A stretch of 38,128 nucleotides of DNA from Polychytrium aggregatum (Eukaryota > Chytridiomycota > Chytridiomycetes > Polychytriales). This document shows, piece after piece, positions 1 to 10,425 of the stretch; position 1 is the first letter of the stretch; the number at the start of each line of letters is the position of its first letter. Where the stretch lies: assembly GCF_025602895.1 (NCBI RefSeq), contig NW_026516462.1, forward strand, positions 1-38,128. The letters are read 5' to 3'. The notes beneath the pieces are model-generated. The model made no database searches and was not told the origin of the DNA. It saw only the letters and a program-made list of their open reading frames with translations. A program made the position numbers and the translations under genes.

Positions 1-38
1 CTTCATCTCATCATCGTCTTTGGGAATCCCGAGAAGAA

Positions 39-1949
39 ATGGCCGGTGACCATGATCTGATGTCTCGCATCAACGATGCCTCGGTGCTGCATTCGCCCTC
101 GGCCACTGATTCGTCTCGCCCATCGCCCCGAACCAAGCAACCCATGTCTCCCTATGAGTTCTACCGCTCGACTGCCATTGCTGCGATACTGTAAGGCGCT
201 TTCTCTGGACCCGATGCCGTGGACTGCCGGGGGTTGCTCGGCTGCCAGGAAGCTGCCCTGTCGACCTCGATCGTCGCCTGGCGGCTATTGTGTCGTTCTG
301 CTCTTGCTTTGCTCTGCTCGTGCTCTTGCTTTTGTCCCAGAGCGAGCCCTCTGGCTCCTCGATCCTCGTCTGTAGCCGCTATTGTGGCCGTCTCGTCACG
401 CTATGAGACTGCACCGTCTCTGACGCTCGCCTCCGCTGCGAATCGGGTGCGTCCTGTTGTCTGCTCTCGCCACCCACCACAGGATCCTCGGCTGGTACAT
501 CACCTCGCTCTGTCTGGCGATATACAACAAGTTCCTGCTCTCCAAGGACCACTACGGCTTTCACTTTCCGCTCTTCACGACCATGATCCACATGATGATG
601 CAGTCGGTGCTCTCGCTGCTGGTGGTGACATGCATCCTGCCGTCCATGAAGCCGACCCGGCTCCCATCTCTGCGGGACTACGTTTTGAGGGTGCTGCCCT
701 GCAGCATGGCAACGGGCCTGGATATCGGGCTGTCGAATAGCAGTCTGCAGGTAAGCTGCTGGCCGCGCGGCGAAGGCAAGGTCTCGTCGTTGATATTCGC
801 CTCGAGTGCCATTTGCATCTGCGTCCCCGAGCCGCCAGCTCGCTCGGCTATGGGACCTGCCGGCAGCATTCTCCAAGTCGTCCTCACCCACGCAGGGGAT
901 CTCGTCCTCATGCGACTTGGCTAATGGCTGTATCTGACTGTACCATGTCGATCCGCCGTCCTGACCTGCCTCCTCCCTCCCCTGTCCAGCACATCACCCT
1001 GACGTTCTACACCATGGTCAAGTCAGCCTCGCCCGTGTTTGTGCTGCTGTTCGCCTTTCTGTTCGGCCTCGAGAAGCCCACCTGGAAGCTGACGCTGATC
1101 ATCCTGACCATCTTTGTTGGCATTCTCCTCACCGTCCTCCACGAGACCAAGTTCGACGCCCTCGGCTACTTTTTCGTCCAGCTGGCGACTGTTCTATCGG
1201 GCCTGCGCTGGGCCCTGACGCAGGTCCTACTGGAAAAGGAATCGATCGGCATGAGCAACCCGTTTGCGGCCTCGGTTGTGCTGGCGCCGCTCATGGCGAT
1301 CTCGCTCATGGCAGCCTCCATGATCGTCGAGGGCTTCGGGGCGGTGTTTGCCTCGCCCTTCTATGCCCAGTTCGCGACGGCGCTGCAGACAAGCCTGATC
1401 CTGATCATGGGCGGCGTCCTTGCCTTTGTGATGGTCATGTTCGAGTTCTACCTCATCTCGCACACGTCCGTCGTGACCTTCTCGATTGCAGGGGTTTTCA
1501 AGGAAATCATCACAATCATTGCCGGCATGGTTGTCTTTCACGACCGGCTCAATGCCGTCAATGTCATCGGCCTGGTCATCAGTCTGCTTGGCATCGGAAT
1601 GTACAACTACGTCAAGGTCATGGCGCTGCTGCGTCCATCCCAGGGGCACCGAGACCCCGATTCTCTCCAACTACCGCCGGCCCGCTCTGGCAGCTGGCGG
1701 CAGTTCACCCACCACCTGACCAACCTGGCCTTTGGCAGCCGCAACTACAGCCGTCTGCAGGACGACGATGACGACGAGCAAAGCTATAGAATGGCGCTAC
1801 TCAGTCTCGAGCATGAACTAGGCCCACACGACCGCGATGACGACAATGACGGTGGCGACGATCGCCTTGACCTGGATACGGAAGACTTTGACATGGGACA
1901 AGTGGATGAGCTACTCGACGACCGAGGCGGGAACCACAGCAGGACATAG
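39..1949 (+). CDS. SLC35/TPT-family nucleotide-sugar-type transporter, 3 exons
   Basis: Exons are 39-190, 483-750 and 990-1949 (1,380 nt, 459 aa); donors are GTAAGG and GTAAGC, acceptors CACAG and TCCAG, and the phases agree across both joins. The ATG at 39 (gaaATGg context) opens a Ser-rich cytosolic N-terminus. The first helices start at ILGWYITSLCLAIYNKFLL in exon 2, and exon 3 supplies the remaining helices (HITLTFYTMVKSASPVFVLL through LNAVNVIGLVISLLGIGMYN), about ten in total. This order is typical of the triose-phosphate-translocator (DUF250) branch of the drug/metabolite transporter superfamily, closest in feel to SLC35C2/yeast YMD8, which act in Golgi membranes. The C-terminal 100 residues are hydrophilic and acidic (runs of Asp). 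The substrate is not deducible. The gene is convergent with the FANK1-like gene across the CAT tract. Confidence 0.82.
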
Positions 1950-2071
1950 TGGTGCTGATGAGCGTGCCCCTCCTCTGGCACACTTTCTCAACCCATAGCA
2001 CCCTTGTGTAGAACATGTGGATGCCTCCCGTCCTCCCCGAATACGCTGTAATTAATACTATCATATTAATA

Positions 2072-2382
<311 letters not shown>

Positions 2383-2605
2383 AGCATTCAATGCCGGCCT
2401 GAGGAAGCAGTGGTGGCGAGCAAACGGGCCAGTTGGTGGTGGGCTCTGCACCACAATCAACAAATCAATCTGGATGGCCGTATCCTCTGTTTCCTTTGGA
2501 TGAGATATATTGCCTTTGTTCCGATCGCTGAGCTCATGCCATCTCACGCAGAGCACTCGAAAGCTCCCCGACCTCGCTTGGAGTCGTCGTGCAGCGGCGG
2601 AACCC

Positions 2606-3964
2606 TCAGCCGCCCATCCCAGCCGACGTCCCCGACTTGGCATTTGTACTGGCTCGTGGCGCCATGAAGGACAGATCCGACTCGCGCTTCTCCTTGGCCA
2701 TATCTGCTTCCAGCTGCCTCATGCGCTGGAACAGCAGCTCCACCACCACTGTGTTTTCCTTGCTTTCGGCAAAGCTCTTGGCAGTGTATCCATGCTCGGT
2801 CGTGGCAAAGGGATCCGCGTTCCACTGATACATGAGCTCCCGGCAGAGTTCGCGGTGGTTGTTGAGGGCGGCACTCATCAGCGAAGTCATACTGTGCTTG
2901 CGATCAGGGTACTGGATCAGCTTGGCGCCGCTCTGCAGAAGCAAACGGGCGGCCATGACGTTGCCGGAGGAAAAGCACAAGCGATCGAACGCCGTCTGGC
3001 CCGTGCCGTCCTCGGCATCGATCCGCGCCCCGGCCTTGACGAGGGCATCGATGATCTGGAAGCCGTGCTTGTTGGAATTGGCGTTGTCGCAGGCCCACAT
3101 GAGCGGTGTCGAGCCGCCCTGGTCCACCGAGTTGACGTCGACGCCATAGTCAATCAGCATCTGGACGGCCTTGAGGTTGTCGTAGGTGACTGCCAGCGAG
3201 AGCGCGGTTTTGCCGCTCTGCGTTGTCGAGATCGTGCTGGCGCCGTATCGGAGCAGGGTGGTCACCACTGCGGTGTTGGGGTTCTGGCAGGCAACCTGAG
3301 TGCACGCAAGTGAATCTGCATGATTAGCCAACCGCCGCTTTCCTCCCGCATCCGGGCCCATCGGGCTGGGACATCCAGCACCATCTCGGCCTGGTCTGCA
3401 TCGCTTCCCACGCGCCGGCTTACGCTCTGGTGGGAACGCTCACCATCAGCAGCGTCTTGCCGTACTTGTCCCGCGAATCGAGATTGATGATTTTGGAATG
3501 CTGGAAGAGGATCTGGCTCACAGCAGAGTCGTTGTTGTCTTGAATCGCCCGCAGAAGCTGTGTCGTAACCTTGGTGACCAGATTCTCGTCTGCCCGAGCG
3601 AGAGGCGGTCGATCGCAGCCAGCAGCACACGAATACGCCGGAAGGCGCCAGCGGTATAGGTGGACGGTGTTAATCGAGAGCATCATCGATCCACTTCTCC
3701 CCGACATCGTCTCGACCACGAATAGATCGGAAGGGCAGCGCCCTCTGGCCTTTGCTCGCTCTGGAAACCACTCATCAGCACACGCGAGAACGAAGGCCAC
3801 GACGCACCTGTCGTCGATGCCGAGCCTTCGACCGACGTTTTGTGCCACTCTTCTGCCTCGGAAAACCGGAATTTGAGCTTGAACGTGTAGGTCGTCAGTG
3901 GATTGAGTCCCGCCACGGTCACCTTCTGATCAGCTCCCTCGTACGCGAGCGAATACTCGTAGCT
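2606..3964 (-). pseudogene. FANK1: FANK1-like protein, C-terminal part (end of FN3 domain plus ankyrin repeats), split by a retrotransposon
   Basis: On the minus strand the exons are 3964-3808 (rest of exon 1), 3589-3444 and 3295-2606. The introns are GTGCGT..GCAG (218 nt) and GTGAGC..TCAG (148 nt), and phases are consistent. Exon 1 here carries the second half of a fibronectin type III domain (VTVAGLNPLTTYTFKLKFRF). The following exons carry about five ankyrin-like repeats (e.g. DKYGKTLLM joined to VACQNPNT, GGSTPLMWAC, MTSLMSAALNNHRELCREL) and a charged tail. FN3 followed by ankyrin repeats is the FANK1 architecture, and the last repeat and tail resemble FANK1 closely; in animals FANK1 is linked to testis and ciliated cells. 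The upstream 203 nt lie at 15961-16163. Removing the insertion and one TAGCT copy restores a 396-aa frame. All exons are otherwise intact, so the break is recent. Confidence 0.85.
3960..3964. repeat. Target-site duplication of outer retrotransposon, left copy (TAGCT)
   Basis: TAGCT directly precedes the TGTGATGACC start of the outer element and is repeated right after its end at 15961-15965. A 5-bp duplication is usual for Ty3/gypsy integrases. It falls inside FANK1-like exon 1. Confidence 0.95.
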
Positions 3965-4383
3965 TGTGATGACCAGCATCACAACGGACCAATGAGATTG
4001 TCCCGCATGCTCTCGCCCTCCGCACCAATCATGAGTCCCCACGTGTTTGTTTGCCCCCATGCATGAGCACGCGCCGTTGCCACCCGCGTCTACTGGTTTC
4101 CTGCCTCCCCCACCGCTCGGCACATGTCCCCGGGCTGTGCCAAGCCTCTCTCGCTTGCACACCAGCCACTCTCGCACCCCCTTCTCGCTTCTCTGTGATG
4201 CTCCACCCTTCTCGCCCACTTTTGCCCCTCGACCTTCTCCCGGTCTATAAATAGCCCTGCATGTCTGAGCCTATGTTGAACACCAGTTCGAACAAAACTT
4301 GTTCTTTGGTGTTCGGGGCTAAAAGCTAATAAAGCTCATACCAAGCACTTGGTCTTCGTCCTTGCGCTTGTTCACTCCTCACA
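3965..4383 (+). repeat. Outer element 5' LTR (419 bp)
   Basis: Starts TGTGATGACCAGCATCAC and ends CACTCCTCACA. It is identical by eye to the reassembled 3' LTR (9620-9920 plus 15843-15960). It contains TATAAATA at 4246, a predicted RNA start at 4285 and an AATAAA motif near 4329. Confidence 0.95.
4246..4285 (+). promoter_or_regulatory. LTR promoter of outer element: TATA box and predicted RNA start
   Basis: TATAAATA begins at 4246. Exactly 39 nt downstream, at 4285, begins AGTTCGAACAAA, which is complementary to the site after the LTR (4385-4396). The same TATA-to-AGTTCG distance of 39 nt occurs in the inner element. The start site is inferred from this pairing. Confidence 0.65.
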
Positions 4384-4384
4384 C

Positions 4385-4396
4385 TTTGTTCGAACT
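4385..4396 (+). other. Self-priming primer-binding site of outer element
   Basis: TTTGTTCGAACT lies one nucleotide after the LTR and is the exact reverse complement of AGTTCGAACAAA (4285-4296), the predicted 5' end of the RNA. It does not start TGG as a tRNA-primed site would. This is the Tf1-type arrangement, in which the RNA primes its own reverse transcription. Leader sequence 4397-4558 follows, with a T-rich tract and (CCCAGT)n just before gag. Confidence 0.75.
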
Positions 4397-4558
4397 CTCT
4401 TCTACTGATACCACCTGCTTGGTATCTTCCGCTCCTAGCCCCGCCCCTTTCCTAGTCCTGTCCGAACCTCAAGCACACTTGTGTCTGAGCCCTCTTCGCT
4501 CTCCTGTTCTTGAACCTCCTCGCTTTTTTTTTTTCCCAGTCCCAGTCCCAGTCCCGCC

Positions 4559-5536
4559 ATGGATCCTGCCCTCGTGGACCGCCTCCGTGCCTTGGAGGCC
4601 GAGCTCGCCGAGCTCCGGACAGCTCGCGATGCTCCTGCCGCTGGGTACAGCGTGCAGATGCCGGACCGTTACGACGGTAACCGGCAAGGGTTCCGGGCAT
4701 TCGTAAATCAGTGCAAACTGTATATACGAATGCAGCCCCACCGGTTCCCTGCTGACCCGATTAAGGTCGGATTCGTCATTAGTCTGCTCACTGGACCGGC
4801 TCTCCAGTGGGCGACTCCGATGCTTGAGATGGGTGATCCCCGACTCAACTCTTTTGGCGATTTCCTAGAACGCTTTTCCAAAGTGTTTGACGACCCTGAT
4901 CGGGCCAGGACTGCCGAGTCAGTGATCACCACACTGTCTCAGGGCAACCGCCCGTGCGCAGTCTATGCATCCGAGTTCCTTCGTATTGCCGCCGATACGA
5001 CTTGGAACGACGGTGCAAAGATCTCGTTCTTCCGACTTGGCTTGTCGGATGATGTCAGAGACGAACTTTCGCGAGTTCGCCCTCTGCCACGAGATCTGGA
5101 GGAGTACATCGAGCTTTGTAACGAGCTCGATGCACGAATCCGCGAGCGCCGTCAAGAGCGCCGAAGCACGCCTGCCCGCTACCGGTCTTCCCAGTTCGCC
5201 TTTGGTTCCGCCTCCGCTGCCGTTCCCGCCATCGCTCCCGCGCCCGTCCTCGCTCCGCCGCACCCCTCCTACATTGTTTCCGAGCCCATGCAAGTGGACT
5301 CTGCCGTCTCTGGACCCCTGACCGCCGAGGAGAAACAACGCCGCCGCCGCTTTGGACTCTGCCTGTACTGTGGCAAGAAGGGCCACTTGGTACGAAACTG
5401 CCCCGTCAAGTTTGGATCTACCAGAGCTACCGGACCGCCCCCTGGACCTCCCGGCCCGAGGATCATCCGCACCATCGTTTACGAGGATGGAGAAGTGCAA
5501 GACTTCAGTTCGGGAAACGACCAGGCCCGGTTCTAA
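4559..5536 (+). CDS. gag: Outer element Gag (capsid/nucleocapsid), 325 aa
   Basis: The ATG at 4559 is in good context (cgccATGg). An N-terminal coiled stretch (LRALEAELAELRTAR) precedes the retrotransposon Gag region (FRAFVNQCKLYIRMQP, LLTGPALQWATPML, FGDFLERFSKVFDDPDR). A CCHC zinc knuckle C-x2-C-x4-H-x4-C (CLYCGKKGHLVRNC) sits near residue 268. Gag assembles particles and binds element RNA. The frame ends SGNDQARF-stop; the GGGAAAC heptamer inside the codons for S-G-N is the probable exit to the pol frame. It is clearly related to inner Gag but diverged in sequence. Confidence 0.93.
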   Translation: MDPALVDRLRALEAELAELRTARDAPAAGYSVQMPDRYDGNRQGFRAFVNQCKLYIRMQPHRFPADPIKVGFVISLLTGPALQWATPMLEMGDPRLNSFGDFLERFSKVFDDPDRARTAESVITTLSQGNRPCAVYASEFLRIAADTTWNDGAKISFFRLGLSDDVRDELSRVRPLPRDLEEYIELCNELDARIRERRQERRSTPARYRSSQFAFGSASAAVPAIAPAPVLAPPHPSYIVSEPMQVDSAVSGPLTAEEKQRRRRFGLCLYCGKKGHLVRNCPVKFGSTRATGPPPGPPGPRIIRTIVYEDGEVQDFSSGNDQARF

Positions 5537-5554
5537 GTGAAGGCCTTGAACCGG
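5512..5554 (+). promoter_or_regulatory. Predicted -1 ribosomal frameshift signal, outer gag-pol
   Basis: GGGAAAC at 5512-5518 is phased G-GGA-AAC in the gag frame, as -1 slippage requires. After an 8-nt spacer (GACCAGGC), CCGGTTC (5527-5533) pairs with GAACCGG (5548-5554). AAG (5535-5537) can pair with CTT (5545-5547), with one bulged T. The gag stop TAA lies in the hairpin. Pol is in the -1 frame and open from here. The inner element has the same heptamer, spacer and a covarying stem. Confidence 0.8.
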
Positions 5555-8500
5555 AGCCGTGCCCACCGCCTTCCGAAAGTGAAGACATTGGTAAGGTGCC
5601 TTTGGTAAGTACTGGGGAAGCAGTGATGTGCGGACAGCTTCGCCTTGCCTCTGGACCGGCGGACACTCTCAGCTCTGGCATAGTACCCGTGGCACCTCTG
5701 GTGTCACTGGGAACTGCACCTCATCCACAGGTGCAAATACCTGAGCTGTCCTGCCAACCCTCGGCAAAGTTAACTGTCTGTGCTAGCCGCAACCCTGGTG
5801 CCGAAGCTGGTACCGAACCAAAGTCTTGTGTTTCGTCTGTTCGTCGTTGCTCGTTGGTTGTTCCCGTCGCTGTTCGTCTTCCTTCTGGTGATTCTCTGTC
5901 GTGCGAAGGACTTGTCGATTCTGGTGCCTCTGGCAACTTTATCGACGAGGACTTTGTTGCTCGACACTCTGTCCCCACCTGCTCCAAGGCTTCGCCCTTG
6001 GCAGTGGAAGGCGTGGATGGTAAGCCGCTGTCGTCTGGCCCCATCCTCCGCGAGACTGCTCCACTCGAGGTGATTCTCGGGGACGTCTCGCAACGCCTTC
6101 GGTTCGATGTGATCAGGTCTCCACATCAACCACTTATCCTTGGCTTTCCTTGGTTGCGCACCGCCGAGCCCAAGATTGTCTGGTCTCGCGGTCTTCTTTG
6201 TCTCCCTCCTTCTGTTGATTCCGACCCCTCTCCATGCACCTCTTCCCTTTCGTCTTGTAAAATTCCTTCCAATGTCACTCCCCTTCTTGATGATTCCACT
6301 CCTTTGATTGATCTAAGCTCCTCTCCTACGCTCCCACCTTCGTCTTCCCCTTCTTGTCTTGTTCCTCCCGAACCCCTTCGCTCTTCCCAAACCCCTTCTC
6401 CTGCTGTCAGTTCTCTTTCCCTCCTTGATGTACCTCCTCCTGTTGTTTGTTCTTCGGACATTGTTCAGAATAAAGTAACCGTCGAACATTATTCTGACCT
6501 TGTCCACGCCCCTCCTCTCAGCTCGGACGCTCCTCTCCGCGTCTGCAGCATTGATTACCGCTCGATGCGCGAGTCTCTGGATGCATGCAGGCATGGAACG
6601 CAACCCCTGACCATCTTTCAGGTCCATGTCCTGCCCACTGACGAGCCGAGCACTGCGACTGTCGAAGTGCCTGCGGAGTACAAGGACTTCCTGTCTGTTT
6701 TCTCTAAACAGGAAGCTGACTCCTTGCCTCCGCATCGCCCTTACGACTGCCCCATTGACTTGGAGCCGGGCAAGTCGCCAAAGTTCGGGCCTCTGTACTC
6801 ACTGTCCGAGCCCGAACTTCACGCTCTGCGTGACTATCTCGACGAGAATCTTGCCAAGGGATTCGTTCGTCCTTCGTCGTCCCCAGCAGGCTCGCCAATC
6901 CTCTTCGTCAAGAAGAAGGACGGCTCACTTCGTCTTTGCGTTGACTACCGCGCACTGAACGGTATCACGGTAAAGAACCGTTACCCTTTACCGCTGATCG
7001 GCGAGCTGCTGGACCGACTTCGAGGCGCGAAGGTGTTCACTAAGCTGGACCTTCGTGGAGCCTACAATCTGCTGCGCATCCGCTCCGGGGACGAGTGGAA
7101 GACAGCTTTCCGTACTCGATATGGGCACTTCGAGTACTTGGTGATGCCCTTTGGGCTCACCAACGCGCCAGCGACGTTCCAGCACTTCATCAACGACGTC
7201 CTGCGCACCGAGTTGGACCAGTTCGCAATTGCGTATCTTGACGATATCTTGATCTACAGTGCTGACCCGTCGCAGCATGTAGAGCACGTCAAGCAGGTCC
7301 TCTCGAAGCTCCGAGCTGCAAAGCTGTATTGCAAGCTGGAGAAGTGCGAGTTCTCCAAAACCTCGGTCTCGTTCCTTGGTTTCATGGTCTCGCCCGAGGG
7401 CATCGGTATGGAGCGATCCAAGCTCTCTGCGATCTTGGATTGGCCCATACCGCGCAACATCTCGGATCTTCGATCCTTTGTCGGGTTTGCGAACTTCTAT
7501 CGACGCTTCATCGATGGATACGCAAAGATCGCGGGGCCCATGACTCGGCTCTTCCGGAAGACGCATGGCTTCCAGTGGTCCCGCGAAGCCGATAAAGCAT
7601 TCAGATCCTTGAAGGATGCCTTCGTTTCGGAGCCCGTTCTGGTGCATCCGGACCCATCCAAGCCGTTCGTCGTAGAGTCAGATGCGTCGGACTTTGCGCT
7701 TGGATGCGTGCTCTCCCAGCGGGGTGCTGATGATCGCCTTCATCCTTGCTCGTTCCATTCGCGGACACTCTCGAATGCTGAACGTAACTACAGCATATAC
7801 GAGAAAGAGCTGTTGGCGATCAAGGAGGCTTTCGAGGCGTGGCGACACTACCTCGAAGGCGCCCAGCATCCCGTTGCCGTTCTGACCGACCACAAGAACT
7901 TGGAGTACCTGGCGACGGCTCGCATCCTAAACCAGCGCCATGCACGGTGGTCCCAGTTCTTGTCTCGGTTCGACATCCGCATCCAGTACCGTCCTGGTGC
8001 GAGGAACGGCAAGGCCGATGCCCTGTCTCGTCGCTCGGACTACATCCCTTCGTCGGCCTCCGTGTCGAGGGATCCGCCTCTGCTTCTCGATCCTGCCGCG
8101 GTGATACGCGTGCTCCGAAGCAGAGACGCCCGCTCTTCGGTTGCAAGTCGCAGTGACCCTGTGGACTTGCTGCAGCTCATAGCCGAAGAGCAGGCTCGGG
8201 ATCCCGGTCTAGACAAATACCGTCGTGACCCGAAGTTCGTCTGGAATGGCCAGTACCTCACCTTCCAGAACAGGATTGTGGTCCCAGAGTCGTGCCGAGT
8301 TCCGGCGCTCAAGTCGTGCCATGACCCAGTCGCTGTGGGTCATCCAGGCATCCGACGGACTCTGGCTCTGGTATCGCGACAGTTTTGGTGGCAAACCTAT
8401 CGGAAAGATGTCAAAGAGTACGTCTCGACGTGCGACACCTGTGCACGCTCGAAAGCTCCGCGACACAAGCCGTTTGGGTTCCTGTTGCCACTCCAGACAG

Positions 8501-9619
8501 CCGATCGACCCTGGGGGACACTGACCATGGACTTTATCACTGATCTGCCAAAGTCCAAGGGTCACACCTGCATCTTTGTGGTGGTATGCAGCCTCACAAA
8601 GATGGCACACTTTATGTCCTGGCGTTCACTGCCGTCGGCGGAGGAGACTGCGTCACTGTTCCTCGACAATGTCTTTCGTCTCCATGGCCTCCCCGACACA
8701 GTGGTTTCAGACCGAGGAAGTCAGTTCACCTCTCGGTTCTGGAAGGCACTCTGCACGCAGCTCGGGATCCAAACCAGTCTGTCCACGGCCTTCCATCCCC
8801 AGACCGATGGACAGACTGAGAGGGTCAACCAGGTCATCAACCAATACCTGCGCTGTTACACGTCGTATCAGCAAGATGACTGGGCCGAGCTGCTGCCGTT
8901 GGCCGAGTTCTCTTACAATAACCTCGAGAACTCGTCAACACATGCCTCGCCATTCTTGGCAACCTATGGGTTCCACCCAAGGTTCGAAGTCCCCGTTAGT
9001 CGCTGGCGGCCCTGATGTTCCCTCTGCCACGGAGAGGGTTGAACATCTCCAGCGGAACCTGGCACTGTTGAAGGAGAATCTTGAGAAGGCAAAGTCTGAC
9101 TACAAGCACTTCTCAGATCTCCGGAGGTCCCAGGCTCCCGACTTGCGTCCGGGCGATCAAGTCTGGGTGCTGACTCGTAACATCAGCACCACTCGCCCAA
9201 GCAAGAAGCTGGATTACCAGAGGATTGGACCATTCACCATCCTCGAGGCCGTCGGGACATTGGCTTTCCGCCTGGACTTGCCAAAGGACATAAAGGTGCA
9301 CCCGGTGTTCCATGTGTCTCTTCTTGAGCCCTACAAGAAGAACTCGCTTCCGGGTCGGGTGCAAGCGCCGCCCCCTGCGGTGGTCATCGATGGGAACTTG
9401 GAGTGGGAGGTCGAAGAGATCTTAGACTCCAAGTTCGTGCGCGGAAAGCTGCACTATCTCATCGATTGGAAAGGCTACCCGGTCACCGATCGAAGTTGGG
9501 AGCCCGCCGACATTGTCTTTGCCCCAACGGTGGCCGCGGAGTACCACCGACGCTACCCAGACAAGCCTGGCCCCAGGAGAACTCAAGATGGAACACGCCG
9601 TAGTTTGAGGAGGAGATAG
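5518..9619 (+). pseudogene. pol: Outer element Pol (protease-RT-RNase H-integrase-chromodomain), broken by a 1-nt frameshift
   Basis: The -1 frame is open from the slip site to a TGA at 9013-9015; the rest reads in the next frame to TAG at 9617-9619. Compared with the inner Pol, one extra nucleotide lies at about 8986-8994, after the integrase catalytic core and before its C-terminal region. Visible parts: aspartic protease LVDSGASGNFID; RT with KKDGSLRLCVDYRALN and IAYLDDILIYS; RNase H VESDASDFALGCVLS; integrase HHCC (CHDPVAVGHPG, CDTCARSK) and DDE residues (MDFITDLP, SDRGSQF, GQTERVNQ); then, past the shift, the GPF-like region and a chromodomain (WEVEEILDSKFVRGKLHYLI). The usual VVVD before the LTK motif reads VVVC. 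As it stands the product would lose the integrase C-terminus and chromodomain. Confidence 0.92.
9607..9619 (+). other. Polypurine tract of outer element, overlapping pol stop
   Basis: GAGGAGGAGA followed by TAG abuts the 3' LTR at 9620, the usual place for plus-strand priming. The pol stop codon is the last three bases before the LTR. Confidence 0.75.
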
Positions 9620-9920
9620 TGTGATGACCAGCATCACAACGGACCAATGAGATTGTCCCGCATGCTCTCGCCCTCCGCACCAATCATGAGTCCCCACGTG
9701 TTTGTTTGCCCCCATGCATGAGCACGCGCCGTTGCCACCCGCGTCTACTGGTTTCCTGCCTCCCCCACCGCTCGGCACATGTCCCCGGGCTGTGCCAAGC
9801 CTCTCTCGCTTGCACACCAGCCACTCTCGCACCCCCTTCTCGCTTCTCTGTGATGCTCCACCCTTCTCGCCCACTTTTGCCCCTCGACCTTCTCCCGGTC
9901 TATAAATAGCCCTGCATGTC
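9620..9920 (+). repeat. Outer element 3' LTR, left fragment
   Basis: Matches 3965-4265 of the 5' LTR without a visible difference and stops at ATGTC, the target duplication of the nested element. TATAAATA is at 9901. The break is 20 nt after the start of the TATA box and about 20 nt before the predicted RNA start. Confidence 0.95.
9916..9920. repeat. Target-site duplication of inner element (ATGTC, left; right copy at 15838-15842)
   Basis: ATGTC flanks both ends of the inner element. Joining across one copy restores the outer LTR sequence found at 4256-4270. Confidence 0.95.
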
Positions 9921-10305
9921 TGTGATGATCATGCACGTTGGGAACACGTGTGGACTGCTGCGCGTGATGCACCGTGAGTCATGTTTGTTTGTCTTGGCGT
10001 GTATTCCCTGATTGGCTGGCGCCGATGACTCTTACTTCGCCTCCGACTGCGCTGTGCTTCGCCCCTCTCTCTAGCAGCTCCGCCTCCCTCGCACCCCCAT
10101 CTCGTCCCTCGTTTGTCGCTCCACCCCTCTCGCCCACTTTCGCCCTTCGGTTTCCCTCTTGGCTATAAAGCCCCTCCTTTCTTGCACCCATTTTGTATCT
10201 GCAGTTCGAACAACACTTGTTGTTATCTGATAAGTCGTAATATAGCTTATCGTTGTTCGCCAAGCACCTGGTCGTCCAGTGTCGTTGCTTGTCGTGGTCC
10301 TCACA
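9921..10305 (+). repeat. Inner element 5' LTR (385 bp)
   Basis: Begins TGTGATGATCATGCACG and ends GTGGTCCTCACA; same length as, and no visible difference from, 15453-15837. Contains TATAAAG at 10164 and the predicted RNA start at 10203. Confidence 0.96.
10164..10203 (+). promoter_or_regulatory. LTR promoter of inner element: TATA box and predicted RNA start
   Basis: TATAAAG begins at 10164 and AGTTCGAACAA at 10203, 39 nt later, matching the spacing in the outer element. The RNA start overlaps a hairpin (AACAAC, loop ACTT, GTTGTT) that would compete with primer annealing. Confidence 0.65.
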
Positions 10306-10307
10306 TA

Positions 10308-10318
10308 TTGTTCGAACT
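10308..10318 (+). other. Self-priming primer-binding site of inner element
   Basis: TTGTTCGAACT, two bases after the LTR, is the exact complement of AGTTCGAACAA at 10203-10213: 11 nt, the same length as described for Tf1. No tRNA-type TGG start is present. Confidence 0.75.
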
Positions 10319-10425
10319 CCCTCTCTCTGTCTGACCACCTGCTTGGCTGAGGCTTCGTTGCTGCCCTCATCCTTCTATTCTCTGTTGTCTTCCCTGCATC
10401 CTCGCTCCCCACTTTCAAAGCCCAC

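Noticed and set aside
9702..9972. Short open frames (about 60-75 codons) in the LTRs, duplicated at 4047 and 9974/15506
   Set aside because: They recur because the LTRs recur; they lie upstream of the predicted RNA start and have no coding signature.
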